Positions 31,465 through 39,318 of a DNA stretch of 44,297 bases are shown here, piece after piece. The notes under the pieces are model-generated. The model searched no databases. It worked only from the letters and a program-made list of their open reading frames with translations, and was not told where the DNA came from. Numbering within the stretch: position 1 is the first letter of the stretch; every line of letters starts with the position of its first letter. Position numbers and translations under genes: made by a program. The stretch lies in IMG/VR virus record IMGVR_UViG_3300009285_001180, positions 1 to 44,297 of that record; one strand, written 5' to 3'. Source of the stretch: a virus.

Positions 31465-32898
31465 ATACTTCTTTGCCCAGCCCGCAGCCTCATCAGCCTC
31501 GCGGAATTTGGACGCCTGCGCGGGTTGCTTGGAAATGGGCGAGCCCATATTACAAGCCCACCACGCTATACCCAAACCTATAACCGTATCGTCGTGTCCG
31601 TCCCCCTCTGCCGCCAGCCGCCATAAACCTGTTGCGGTTTGAGTTGACACATAAGTACTCATTTCGTGACGCTGTACGGAATGGTCTTGCAACTGCAACC
31701 CGTCTGTATGTATTCCTTCGTACAAATCTGACATGATCTCAGACTTACTTGCGTTTGTCGTTTCAAAGGGGATAACATTCATTCCGTCTTTTTGCAGCAA
31801 TTCAATATTGACACTACCGATACTATTCATTTCAGCGCCCATACGCTTACAGCGCCACTTCTTATACATTTCCTTTATCCGCTTACGCTGTTCGCTCCAT
31901 TCCAATTTACGGATATGCAATAAGTCAACTTGTACCTTTGCCGTCTTATTTATCACCGGCATGGCAGTAAAATCATTCGTTTGCCCGAAGTCCAACCCCG
32001 CCACGTACTCATGGTCTGGATTGTACTCCGCATTCATAGGAGCGGTAAAGACATTCGGCAAATCACCAAAGTAGCTGTTCCCCGAAGTCAAGAAACAGGA
32101 GATTGGATCCTCAGGATACTCCTGTGTGAACAACCTTTTCAATTCGTCAACCTTCATCCGACGCCATCGCAGCTGCGAATGGTCAAGGTTGTGTTTGCGG
32201 ATTAGCTCGGCCTCTTCATCAGTCGGCTTGATCAGCTCACCGTCCAGCCTGTACTCCGCATCCCACCACCAAGGGAAGAAATGCAACGACCATACACCGC
32301 TTCCACTAAGCGCCTCCATGCACAACTCGTAGAACTTGCCCTGCGCCCCGTTAGGCGTGGACTCCAGCACCACATCGGGATCACCGCCCTGCATTGCGCC
32401 CGCGATGATCTTCTCGGCGTCAGGCCAGAACGCAACCTCTGAGCCGTGGAAATCGGTGTATGTGCCACCGCGTCCCTTTGCTTTGCCACCCGCTGTGCCT
32501 ATCGTGACTTCGCTATCGAATTCGGGATAGGTAGTCACACTGGCATTGGCATAATGGCGCATGGGCTGAATATCCCCAAACTTGCAGTGCTTCCAGAAGC
32601 GGTCCGCCATCGCCCGCAGCTTTTGGGTCGTGTCGGCGTCGTGCGCCAGGGAGATGGTCGTGCGCGTGCTGGTCACTGCGCGGCGGTATAGCTCTCCTTG
32701 AATGTAAGTGGAGAACCCCAATTGCCGACTTTTGAGGATAAGATCACGCCCTGTTCGGTTTGCGTGAAAATGCGCCTGTGCCTTATTCCATACAAAACGC
32801 CTGAGCCGTTTCTGCTTGTCCAGAATTCGCAGGAACTTCTCGGCAAAGAGCGCGGGGTCAGTCGCTATCTGTTTCGGCGTCAGGGTCTTCGTCGGCAT
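31462..32898 (-). CDS. terL: Terminase large subunit, 478 aa
   Basis: ATPase N-terminal half with a Walker A-like LKSRQLGFST (about 55-64) and acidic TYTDFHGSEVAFWPDAEK (Walker B region), motif III VLESTPNGAQ; nuclease half begins at AGLDFGQTNDFTAM with later acidic residues and ends with DGHDDTVIGLGIAWW. Packages DNA into proheads. The start region overlaps the small terminase stop by 41 bases in a different frame. Confidence 0.92.
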   Translation of the reverse strand: MPTKTLTPKQIATDPALFAEKFLRILDKQKRLRRFVWNKAQAHFHANRTGRDLILKSRQLGFSTYIQGELYRRAVTSTRTTISLAHDADTTQKLRAMADRFWKHCKFGDIQPMRHYANASVTTYPEFDSEVTIGTAGGKAKGRGGTYTDFHGSEVAFWPDAEKIIAGAMQGGDPDVVLESTPNGAQGKFYELCMEALSGSGVWSLHFFPWWWDAEYRLDGELIKPTDEEAELIRKHNLDHSQLRWRRMKVDELKRLFTQEYPEDPISCFLTSGNSYFGDLPNVFTAPMNAEYNPDHEYVAGLDFGQTNDFTAMPVINKTAKVQVDLLHIRKLEWSEQRKRIKEMYKKWRCKRMGAEMNSIGSVNIELLQKDGMNVIPFETTNASKSEIMSDLYEGIHTDGLQLQDHSVQRHEMSTYVSTQTATGLWRLAAEGDGHDDTVIGLGIAWWACNMGSPISKQPAQASKFREADEAAGWAKKY

Positions 32899-33232
32899 CT
32901 ATAAAATCTTTCCATACCATCCGCCCGCCTTCGGTTACATCAACCTTCATGGGTTGCGGAACTTTTCCAAGCATTCGATCCAGTATCTCGGAGTGATCTT
33001 TGGGGTTGCGGGAAAAGAACATGCGGCGCAACATGTGTACGATGCGCTGCGCCTTTATGCCCCCAGGGTCAACAACCTCCTCATTCGATAACTCAAAAAG
33101 CAACTCAGCCATCTCGCGTTGGGATTTTGGAATGGAAGGACGTCCCTTGCGATTTATGCGCGGGTCGCCTTTCTTGAAGGGTACACCAGGGATTTTCTTT
33201 TGCTGTTTCTTCGCTGTTTTACTGCTTGCCAT
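32858..33232 (-). CDS. Terminase small subunit-type DNA-binding protein, 124 aa
   Basis: ATG 33232 chosen over the longer frame. Contains GVPFKKGDPRINRKGRPSIPKSQRE (DUF5681-like Arg/Gly-rich start) and a helical middle, and ends in an acidic tail. Adjacent to terL, the usual place for the small terminase that recognises the packaging site. Confidence 0.65.
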   Translation of the reverse strand: MASSKTAKKQQKKIPGVPFKKGDPRINRKGRPSIPKSQREMAELLFELSNEEVVDPGGIKAQRIVHMLRRMFFSRNPKDHSEILDRMLGKVPQPMKVDVTEGGRMVWKDFIDADEDPDAETDSD

Positions 33233-33273
33233 TCGTTCTCTTTCCTGTGTCCAGGCGCTTGATTTCGAGGGAG

Positions 33274-33534
33274 TCATATTTCAAAATCACCTACTTCAAA
33301 ATCTTCGGTTTGTTTCTTGGATTTTACTACCTTTACAGGGACGGCGGCAATTTCAAGAGACGCGCCAGACCGCTTGGCTTCCATCATTTTCGTGGCCGTC
33401 TGTATGGCTGTCTCCGGCAAATCAAGAATCAACCTAATCCCCCCATCTGCAAGAGTCTGCACCCTTGCCACTTGTGCCGTAAAACGGATAACTTTTTCTG
33501 CGTTAGATTTAGGCTTGCTTTTTGCCATACTCAC
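33274..33534 (-). CDS. First gene of the late operon, 86-aa unknown protein
   Basis: GTG 33534 or ATG 33528 start. Lys-rich N-terminus, then a beta/alpha unit (RVQTLADGGIRLILDLPETAIQTATKMMEAKR). Lies directly downstream of the late promoter/terminator leader. Could be an antitermination or packaging accessory factor; no motif decides. Confidence 0.5.
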   Translation of the reverse strand: MSMAKSKPKSNAEKVIRFTAQVARVQTLADGGIRLILDLPETAIQTATKMMEAKRSGASLEIAAVPVKVVKSKKQTEDFEVGDFEI

Positions 33535-33554
33535 ATTTTACACCCATTTCATAG

Positions 33555-33581
33555 CAAAACGGCCCGCTTCAGTCGGGCCGT
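33555..33581 (-). terminator. Leader terminator in the late operon
   Basis: On the minus strand ACGGCCCG-ACTGAAG-CGGGCCGT is a perfect 8-bp stem followed by TTTT. It lies between the late promoter and its first gene, so it may be a conditional stop controlled by antitermination. Confidence 0.6.
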
Positions 33582-33621
33582 CCGCTTTGTTCAAGGAGTC
33601 TTACTAGGTCTTACAACCTGA

Positions 33622-33649
33622 ATTTTACCACCCGCACGGGAGCCGTCAA
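33622..33649 (-). promoter_or_regulatory. Putative late promoter
   Basis: Minus strand TTGACG, 16 bases, TAAAAT. The spacer contains the near-palindrome CCCGTGCGGG. It faces the late operon. Confidence 0.55.
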
Positions 33650-33676
33650 GAGGGGAAATTGGGAGGCTCAAAAAGC

Positions 33677-33706
33677 TTGACAGTTTCATATAAACTTTGA
33701 TATAAT
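33677..33706 (+). promoter_or_regulatory. Strong early promoter
   Basis: TTGACA (33677-33682), 18-base spacer, TATAAT (33701-33706): a full sigma-70 consensus. It drives the early plus-strand genes and lies back to back with the late promoter (27 bases apart). The promoter at 42744 has the same consensus boxes and the same spacer length. Confidence 0.85.
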
Positions 33707-33752
33707 TCTGCTTGTAATCACTCCACCTTCAGAATTCAATAAGGAGAAAATC

Positions 33753-33981
33753 ATGACAAAGTCTCAAATCTACGGAATGCTCAAAATTCCACCGCAAGGC
33801 TGAACGCGCTTATCTCTCAGTCGGCAAACTTCATCAAGCCGCGGCGGCCCGCCAAAAGCGGACTCAATTGCTCTGCCAGTTGAAGGATGCAATCATAGAC
33901 GAAAAAGTCTCTGATTACGAAACCCGAATGGTACAGGAAATGAGTGAAAGTATTCTAAATACAGATCCCGAAAGGAATTAA
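33753..33981 (+). pseudogene. First early gene, apparently frameshifted at an A4 run
   Basis: AAGGAG precedes ATG 33753. The frame ends after 16 codons, but removing one A from AAAA (33783-33786) gives an intact frame of about 75 codons (…LKFHRKAERAYLSVGKL...PERN) ending in TAA at 33979-33981. Possible causes: real mutation, +1 frameshifting or an assembly error. Confidence 0.6.
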
Positions 33982-33983
33982 CC

Positions 33984-34199
33984 ATGCCCAAACTCACCCT
34001 CAAGAAATCAAAGACCCTCGCCCCCATCTACGGTCTTGACCCTGAGACTACCCGCCGACTCTTTGCCGGCGTCCCAAATCGCCAGCGTAACAACTTCCTC
34101 AAGGCTCTGCTCCGCCACGCGGCGACCATGCCTACTTACGAAAAGCTGGCCGCTATCCAAGCCGAGCGATTGGTGGCACTGAAAGCGAGCGCGGAATGA
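33984..34199 (+). CDS. Small basic helical protein, 71 aa
   Basis: AAAGGA upstream of ATG. Basic start (KLTLKKSKTLAPIYG) and helical remainder with PETTRRLFAGVPNRQRNNFLKALL. May bind DNA; no family. Confidence 0.5.
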   Translation: MPKLTLKKSKTLAPIYGLDPETTRRLFAGVPNRQRNNFLKALLRHAATMPTYEKLAAIQAERLVALKASAE

Positions 34200-34375
34200 A
34201 CGAAAAAAAACACTGCGCCTGCTGGATTGCAGAAACGGGCGGCCTAATCGAAGGTGACTGGACAGACGAAGAGACCGCCCGCGCCGATGCCAAGTTACTG
34301 CGTGAGAAAATTAACCGCGTGGCTTGGGCCGAAGACTCCGAACATAGTCGAATTGATGAGGAGGATAAGCCATGA
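34196..34375 (+). CDS. 59-aa acidic protein
   Basis: ATGA overlap with the preceding stop. Contains CACW (about residues 8-11) and an acidic helical tail. Coupled in the early operon, with GAGGAG near its end giving the next gene's ribosome site. No family. Confidence 0.55.
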   Translation: MNEKKHCACWIAETGGLIEGDWTDEETARADAKLLREKINRVAWAEDSEHSRIDEEDKP

Positions 34376-34812
34376 GGAAAAGAGCGTTCTCCAAGAGCGG
34401 CGGCACACTCAAGCATTCAACTGGACTCATGAAGAAAACCTATATGGACTTCGTGCTCACTTTTCGCGATGGATTGAAAAACTCCCAGCGCGAAATCATG
34501 ACCGAAGGTACAAGACAATGGGTGCTGGCCGAGATCAAGAGGCTCTCCCCCGACTACCATGAATGGTATGACAAGGTTTATAGGCTACGTGCGGATGATA
34601 AGCATGAAGAATACGAGCGGGCAATCAGGGAAAAGTATTACCAGCTTACCGACCCTGCCCTATTCCGCGTGTCGCTGTTCAACCGAAAAGCCAGACTTCT
34701 CATGGCGCTAAATTCATGGGGATCGCCTAATGCTGAGAGGGAAGAAATGATGAACGAGTTATTGGAATTACAGGGATTGATCGATAGCCTGGATGAGGAG
34801 AGTGTGAGATGA
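34372..34812 (+). CDS. Helical protein, 146 aa
   Basis: ATGA overlap with the preceding gene, good Shine-Dalgarno sequence. Charged helices throughout (NRKARLLMALNSWGSPNAEREEMMNELLEL). Unknown early function. Confidence 0.5.
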   Translation: MRKRAFSKSGGTLKHSTGLMKKTYMDFVLTFRDGLKNSQREIMTEGTRQWVLAEIKRLSPDYHEWYDKVYRLRADDKHEEYERAIREKYYQLTDPALFRVSLFNRKARLLMALNSWGSPNAEREEMMNELLELQGLIDSLDEESVR

Positions 34813-34997
34813 AAGACGAAGGTTCCAAATCTGAAAAAGAAACCATCGTCACCACCGCTGAGTATCGCGGATTCTTCATCCGCTACACTTCCCTTGACCG
34901 TCTGCTGGTTACGATTTACACCAATACCTACCCGGTAACGGATTTGAAAGCGGCCAAGAAGATGATCGACGATACAATTGCCGCGAAAGTCAATTAA
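34809..34997 (+). CDS. Small protein, 62 aa
   Basis: ATGA overlap. Pattern AEYRGFFIRYTSLDRLLVTIYTN..PVTDLKAAKKMIDD resembles small DUF-type phage proteins with a Y-G-x-x-I start and an L-x-x-AK-x-x-ID end. Role unknown. Confidence 0.5.
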   Translation: MKDEGSKSEKETIVTTAEYRGFFIRYTSLDRLLVTIYTNTYPVTDLKAAKKMIDDTIAAKVN

Positions 34998-35003
34998 ATC
35001 AAT

Positions 35004-35099
35004 CCGCTCCATCAACTGTAACGATGGAGCGGTACAACAGGAGGAGAACCATTTTCACCCAAGAGAAGGTTCCCTCCAAATATAACACAAAATTGGAGG
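35004..35099 (+). promoter_or_regulatory. Leader with two hairpins, the second covering a ribosome site
   Basis: CCGCTCCAT (35004-35012) pairs perfectly with ATGGAGCGG (35024-35032). CCTCCAA (35073-35079) pairs perfectly with TTGGAGG (35093-35099), which contains the GGAGG of the next gene (ATG 35106). The second helix would block translation until opened. Confidence 0.5.
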
Positions 35100-35105
35100 T
35101 ACGGA

Positions 35106-35759
35106 ATGTCAGAACAAGAGAATAGACTGGCAGTATTGAAATCCCCCATCCTGGCGAAGACAGTTGTTAGGCGCGGGGATGGGTATGAGGTGATCGTTGT
35201 CCATGAAGGCGCGACTCAAAAAGAGTTCTATCGGGTCTACGGATGCCAAGCCCGACGCAGTCCCCGCAAAGCGTGGAAGTTTACGCGGGATTTTGAGCGT
35301 GACCTTTCGCCGCAGTACCATCACGACTACCAAACCTTCCTGGCTCATTATTGCCAGAGCCAGGGCGCAGAGATCCTTTTCAGCCGTGTTTACAAGCCAC
35401 GCATCCTTTCCTTTCTCACTCAAAAGACGGCTCTCACGCCGTCGGTAAACCCAAATATATCGATGAAAACCATGTGGGATATGAAGGATAAGGCAAATGG
35501 GCTGTATAAGGCACAACCACGGAAGGGCTTTTATGCCAACTTGCGGGATCGGAACATGGACACCCTGCCTACCCAATCAGAGGATGAGGTGCATGTATAT
35601 CTTGACGATTGCCCTACCTGCGGGAACCGCCATCAAGTAGCCCATTGGCCGGGCGGGAAGATCACCTGCACGGATTATATTGAGACGAAAAAGAATCCAG
35701 CCCTGCGATACAAGGGTATGCGGGATAAGGCGTTCGTATTTGGGATTGGGAGGTGGTGA
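35106..35759 (+). CDS. Unknown early protein with a Cys/His cluster, 217 aa
   Basis: Basic N-terminal half; C-terminal part has DDCPTCGNRHQVAHWPGGKITC (about 167-188), a probable zinc site. Start has GGAGG 6 bases upstream. Could be a replication or recombination accessory protein; no family recognised. Confidence 0.5.
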   Translation: MSEQENRLAVLKSPILAKTVVRRGDGYEVIVVHEGATQKEFYRVYGCQARRSPRKAWKFTRDFERDLSPQYHHDYQTFLAHYCQSQGAEILFSRVYKPRILSFLTQKTALTPSVNPNISMKTMWDMKDKANGLYKAQPRKGFYANLRDRNMDTLPTQSEDEVHVYLDDCPTCGNRHQVAHWPGGKITCTDYIETKKNPALRYKGMRDKAFVFGIGRW

Positions 35760-35760
35760 G

Positions 35761-36102
35761 ATGAACAACCCCAACGAACGCCCGCTTACAGAACTCGAGC
35801 GCAGCATCCACGAATTTGTCACCCTGCGCAGCGGAAAGATCAACGCAACGGATGTCTTGCTTGAGTTCGCAGGCGATGAACAGACGCCGGCCATGGGAGA
35901 GATTAGAAAAGACGTAGCCCTAGCAGTCTACTACCTGATGCTTCATGGGTATATCGCCTGGAACAACGACAACGGGATATTGACCGCAAAGGAAGTACCG
36001 CTCCAAGAGGCCAACACGGATTACCGCAATGCGAAGGGCGCGATCCTGTGGCCGGACGGCGAGAAAGCAGAGGATGTGGTGAGAAGGATGAGAGGAGAAT
36101 AG
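35761..36102 (+). CDS. Unknown protein, winged-helix-like, 113 aa
   Basis: ATG directly after the preceding TGA, GGTGG upstream. ELERSIHEFVTLRSGKINATDVLLEF and AVYYLMLHGYIAWNND...LTAKEVPL look like a small winged helix; this is judged by eye. In an operon with its neighbours. Confidence 0.45.
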   Translation: MNNPNERPLTELERSIHEFVTLRSGKINATDVLLEFAGDEQTPAMGEIRKDVALAVYYLMLHGYIAWNNDNGILTAKEVPLQEANTDYRNAKGAILWPDGEKAEDVVRRMRGE

Positions 36103-36104
36103 CC

Positions 36105-36395
36105 GTGAGCAAGAGACTGCCCCAAAATTTCAACGATCTGCTGATTGATGCCATCTTCAAAACAGACATTGAAGAGCGGGAACTTGTGGCCTACGAAGTG
36201 GAATTAGGCTTATCTCAACTATGGCCCCGTATGCTGGGACGCGGGTTGAACCCCCTTGCCTTGTTCGTGGTCTCCCTTGTGGACGCTGAAAGCTATCTTG
36301 TGATGAGGGGGGAGGTTTTGCTACATGGAAGCCTAAAGGAATGCGCCCGGTTCGTGAAATCCTACCGCCCGGAGTTCTTCAATGAGATTTACTAA
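36105..36395 (+). CDS. Unknown early protein, 96 aa
   Basis: GTG 36105 chosen because GAGGAG lies 7 bases upstream, immediately after the previous stop. Helical with PQNFNDLLIDAIFKTDIEER. It meets the antisense HNH gene tail-to-tail (4-base overlap). Confidence 0.5.
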   Translation: MSKRLPQNFNDLLIDAIFKTDIEERELVAYEVELGLSQLWPRMLGRGLNPLALFVVSLVDAESYLVMRGEVLLHGSLKECARFVKSYRPEFFNEIY

Positions 36396-36907
36396 ATTAG
36401 ATTCCTTCTCTTGTGAGTTGCTATTGCGTGTATTATGGATTTTGAAACTCCGAATTCTTTTGCAAGTTGTCGGCAGTTTTCTCCGCCCCTACCCCATGCG
36501 GCGTATCGCCGGCGTATCTCAATTACCTGCTCATCCGTCAACTTGTATCGATACTTTCTTGGCTTTGGTGGAGTTAGTGGACGATATTTTTTATTCCTCC
36601 CTTTCATTGCCTTGTCTTGCATATTATCTTTATGAGTACCAAGAAACAGATGTTCTGGATTTACACACGGCGGATTGTCGCAATGATGGAGAACTCCCAT
36701 CCCTTGCGGGATCTCTACAAAATTCAGAATCCATGAGATGCGATGTGCTTTATGTTGTTTTCCGTCAAGCCGAAAACTGCCATACCCATCTCCCTCTCTT
36801 CCAGCAGTCCATTCCCAGCAACGTGTTCCATTGTAAAAAACATTGGAGCGCTCCTTGTCCACCTTTCCCCAAAAACGGATTAGATCATACTCTGTTAGAA
36901 TGTTCAT
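36392..36907 (-). CDS. HNH homing endonuclease, antisense to the early operon, 171 aa
   Basis: Start ATG 36907 has GGAGG upstream. HHCDNPPCVNPEHLFLGTHKDNMQDKAMKGR (about 74-104) is the HNH core with its zinc-type Cys; the C-terminal helix-turn-helix-like LTDEQVIEIRRRYAAWG...QLAKEFGVSKSIIHAI provides DNA binding. A TGCTATACT extended -10 (36982-36974) could drive it. It is inserted against the direction of neighbours and is likely a selfish gene. Confidence 0.82.
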   Translation of the reverse strand: MNILTEYDLIRFWGKVDKERSNVFYNGTRCWEWTAGREGDGYGSFRLDGKQHKAHRISWILNFVEIPQGMGVLHHCDNPPCVNPEHLFLGTHKDNMQDKAMKGRNKKYRPLTPPKPRKYRYKLTDEQVIEIRRRYAAWGRGGENCRQLAKEFGVSKSIIHAIATHKRRNLI

Positions 36908-36997
36908 ATCAATGCGCCTCCATTGCGCTTGGTCAAACCCCGGCCGTCTCAAGCGGTGCGGGGACTTTTGCAAAGTATAGCACAAACCAATCAAAAT

Positions 36998-37325
36998 TGT
37001 GGACAAATTTGGAAGATATGGGGATAACCGCCATTCTGCTTGTGGGAAACTTGCCTAAAAATGTTGATAAACTGTTTATAAGTTACCGCCCAAATGTTGA
37101 CGGAAAAACACCTCAAAACTCCCTGTGGGCAATTTATCAACACCCTGTGGGTAAGTCCAATAGTTATCCCCAAAGTTATCAACAAGCGGATTGTCTTCCG
37201 TATAGCGACCCATTCCTCTACTTAAAGAGTGGTCGAGACGGCGGGAATCACAGAAGTTACCCACAGTATCCACACCCCCTACTAATACTACGAATCCATA
37301 TAAAATATACATATATGATGATTGA
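36998..37325. other. DnaA-box cluster and AT-rich segment, putative replication origin
   Basis: At least ten nonamers within one or two changes of TTATCCACA: 36998-37006, 37019-37027, 37041-37049, 37062-37070, 37124-37132, 37134-37142, 37146-37154, 37164-37172, 37176-37184, 37257-37265, 37266-37274. An AT-rich stretch follows (37292-37325). No gene here is credible, so this is a likely origin or DnaA-regulated region. Confidence 0.65.
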
Positions 37326-37342
37326 TTGAAAGAGGCGACCCA

Positions 37343-37699
37343 ATGAAAACAAAAACCGATCCCGACTCCACCTGGCAAGGAAACGTCCGAGCGGCCAATG
37401 AAGCGCTCAGTACCCTTGAAGCGTCCATTGCCGAATTGACAAAATACAGAGACAACGCAACGGCGGAAATTTCAAAATATTTGCGTGTTGATTCTTTGAA
37501 AGGCATTGAACTTGATCCAGATGCAATTCGCGCCACGCTTACACGTCCCTATACCCTGTTCCCAATCAACGAAAACGAGGCGTGGCTCATTCACTGGCGC
37601 GGCGTGAAGATGCCGATCTTCGGATGGGTGGTAGGATCGTGGATGGTCAAGGTCGCTATAAAGTCAACCAGGAAGAGATCAACCGACTCCGCGCACTGA
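37343..37699 (+). CDS. Unknown early protein with probable C-terminal frameshift, 118 aa
   Basis: AAAGAGG upstream of ATG 37343. N-terminal part helical, then TLTRPYTLFPINENEAWLIHWRGVKMPIFGWVVG, a conserved-looking block. After this the frame becomes unprotein-like, whereas the other frame reads RIVDGQGRYKVNQEEINRLRALSGL to TAA at 37716. A frameshift near 37640 is likely. Function unknown. Confidence 0.5.
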   Translation: MKTKTDPDSTWQGNVRAANEALSTLEASIAELTKYRDNATAEISKYLRVDSLKGIELDPDAIRATLTRPYTLFPINENEAWLIHWRGVKMPIFGWVVGSWMVKVAIKSTRKRSTDSAH

Positions 37700-37728
37700 G
37701 CGGATTGAGGAGATAAAAGGAGAACCGC

Positions 37729-37950
37729 ATGGCACTAATCACCACCAAACCCCTATCCCGAACTGAAAGCTACTTTCTTGTGAATTGGCTGCGGGAGAAA
37801 AAACAGGTCGAAGAGAAAACCTACGACTCGTATTATTTCGCCACATTCAACATCCCCGGAGTCATCCGAGAACTCGCAGGCCATGGGATCATAGTAACCG
37901 AGAAGGAAGTGCTGTTTGCCACGAGGCGGATTATGGGAGGACGACCATGA
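37729..37950 (+). CDS. Small protein, 73 aa, paralogue of the gene at 38768
   Basis: AAAGGAG upstream. Shares LSRTESYFLVNWLREKKQVEEKTY.. with LTHSESKLLVRWLRASKGVSEDTF.. and a VTEKEVLFATRRI / VKEQEILAGVRRL ending with the 38768 protein. The repeat suggests a small DNA-binding or regulatory family; function unknown. Confidence 0.55.
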   Translation: MALITTKPLSRTESYFLVNWLREKKQVEEKTYDSYYFATFNIPGVIRELAGHGIIVTEKEVLFATRRIMGGRP

Positions 37951-38264
37951 GTAATAAATACAACGCGCTCAAAACCGAAGTAGACGGATTTATCTTTGAT
38001 AGTAGGCGCGAAGCTAAACGATATTCCGAACTAAAGTTACTGGAAAAGGCCGGATTGATCCGTCAACTCGAATTGCAACCAGCGTTTGAATTGTTGGTAA
38101 AGACAGGAAAATCAGTAGGCAAATATAAGGCCGACTTTCGATACTACGACCTGGAAAAGAAGCAATGGGTCATAGAGGATGCTAAGGGCGTAAGAACGCC
38201 TGTTTACACCTTGAAAAAGAAGATTGTTGAGGAAGTCTACGACATAAAGATTATCGAAGTGTGA
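37947..38264 (+). CDS. DUF1064 family endonuclease, 105 aa
   Basis: ATGA overlap with the previous gene; start at ATG 37947. FIFDSRREAKRYSELKLLEKAGLI.QLELQPAF, YKADFRYYD and WVIEDAKGV.TPVYTLKKKIV form the DUF1064 (PD-(D/E)XK-like) pattern. Family members are phage nucleases likely acting in recombination or Holliday junction processing. Confidence 0.82.
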   Translation: MSNKYNALKTEVDGFIFDSRREAKRYSELKLLEKAGLIRQLELQPAFELLVKTGKSVGKYKADFRYYDLEKKQWVIEDAKGVRTPVYTLKKKIVEEVYDIKIIEV

Positions 38265-38332
38265 GGCGTGATATATGTAGGGTAGAAAAACCATTGATTA
38301 CCGACCTGAAACCTGCCCGAAAGAATAGCCCT

Positions 38333-38470
38333 ATGGTCAAATTAAAATCTGCCCCAATCCCGCGCCATGCCTGCCTTCCATGCGGCGCGATAGTAGGGGG
38401 CGCCCTGGTCGCCATGGCTACGGCAGCCTGCGTGACGCTGGGGTATTTATATGTCGTGCTGGCGTTTTGA
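38333..38470 (+). CDS. 45-aa membrane peptide
   Basis: A basic N-terminus precedes one long hydrophobic helix (CGAIVGGALVAMATAACVTLGYLYVVLAF). No strong ribosome site; an upstream GTG (38261) is also possible. Weakly supported gene. Confidence 0.4.
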   Translation: MVKLKSAPIPRHACLPCGAIVGGALVAMATAACVTLGYLYVVLAF

Positions 38471-38481
38471 AAGAGCCTCTG

Positions 38482-38718
38482 ATGAATCTTCTCTCCCATA
38501 CCGATCCAGTATTCTTTCTGAACGCCGATAAGGACAGTCCGCTGTGGGGGACACAACAGGATATTTTAGTTTGGTTGGAAAAGTGGCATGAGGATAACTG
38601 CCCAACCCGCGCCGGCATGGAAAGGCGCGAACAGGCGGAAAGCAGAATAAAGGAACACAACCGCAAGGCTGTTTTGCGATCTAAAGCCAGGCAGATGAGG
38701 GAAATACTTGACAAGTGA
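38482..38718 (+). CDS. Unknown early protein, 78 aa
   Basis: ATG 38482 follows GAGCC. The C-terminal half is strongly helical and basic (RREQAESRIKEHNRKAVLRSKARQMREIL). No family. Confidence 0.45.
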   Translation: MNLLSHTDPVFFLNADKDSPLWGTQQDILVWLEKWHEDNCPTRAGMERREQAESRIKEHNRKAVLRSKARQMREILDK

Positions 38719-38767
38719 CTCCCCGTGAGTATAATAGAGAAAACCACATAGAAAGAGAGAAAAACAC

Positions 38768-38977
38768 ATGCTCACAGACAAACCGCTTACCCACTCAGAA
38801 AGCAAGTTGCTCGTCCGCTGGCTCCGCGCCAGCAAAGGGGTATCCGAAGATACCTTCCCGCTGGATTATTTCTATAAAATCTCTGTCTCGGAGATCGTTG
38901 AGAGATTGAAACAGGAGAGGATTCAGGTCAAGGAACAGGAGATTTTAGCCGGCGTCCGTCGCCTGGTGGTTGCGTGA
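38768..38977 (+). CDS. Small protein, 69 aa, paralogue of the gene at 37729
   Basis: Preceded by AAAGAGAG. Shares the ES.LLVRWLR and EQEIL.GVRRL pattern with the 37729 protein. Ends in a TGA overlapping the GTG of the next gene, so it is coupled to it. Confidence 0.55.
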   Translation: MLTDKPLTHSESKLLVRWLRASKGVSEDTFPLDYFYKISVSEIVERLKQERIQVKEQEILAGVRRLVVA

Positions 38978-39144
38978 AATTCATTCTCTCCCTGCTCCAT
39001 GATCCCCTCTGGCGCGTGATGTTCCTGCCGCTCAGGAAATACGCACCGAGATCACCCCGCCGATATTTGGGGTTGCAAACTGAAAGAGTGGATGGATGGA
39101 TGGGATACGGGATTACTGAGGAAACAAAAATAGAAAGGATTTGA
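38974..39144 (+). CDS. 56-aa basic protein
   Basis: GTG overlapping the preceding TGA. N-terminus hydrophobic (FILSLLHDPLW), then basic (RKYAPRSPRRY). Coupling is the main support. Unknown. Confidence 0.45.
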   Translation: MKFILSLLHDPLWRVMFLPLRKYAPRSPRRYLGLQTERVDGWMGYGITEETKIERI

Positions 39145-39149
39145 AAAAG

Positions 39150-39317
39150 ATGAATACTGCACAAGGTTTACTTTCCGCGTTTTTTCCACTGATAGGCATG
39201 GGCATCGTGCCGTTTGTGGTAGTACATATCGCAAATAAAGAAGAGACCTCGAAAGCATGGGCACTCTTGGTATTCTTAATCTTGACCTACCTCGGCCTTT
39301 TCGTTTTATTGAGCTAA
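39150..39317 (+). CDS. 55-aa two-helix membrane protein
   Basis: GAAAGGAT upstream of ATG. Two hydrophobic helices (GLLSAFFPLIGMGIVPFVVV and WALLVFLILTYLGLFVLL). First of three consecutive membrane genes; may affect host membrane or superinfection, by context only. Confidence 0.55.
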   Translation: MNTAQGLLSAFFPLIGMGIVPFVVVHIANKEETSKAWALLVFLILTYLGLFVLLS

Positions 39318-39318
39318 C

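Noticed and set aside
36382-37329. Long plus-strand frame of 315 codons
   Set aside because: It is the shadow of the antisense HNH gene and of the DnaA-box region; composition is unprotein-like and it has no ribosome site.
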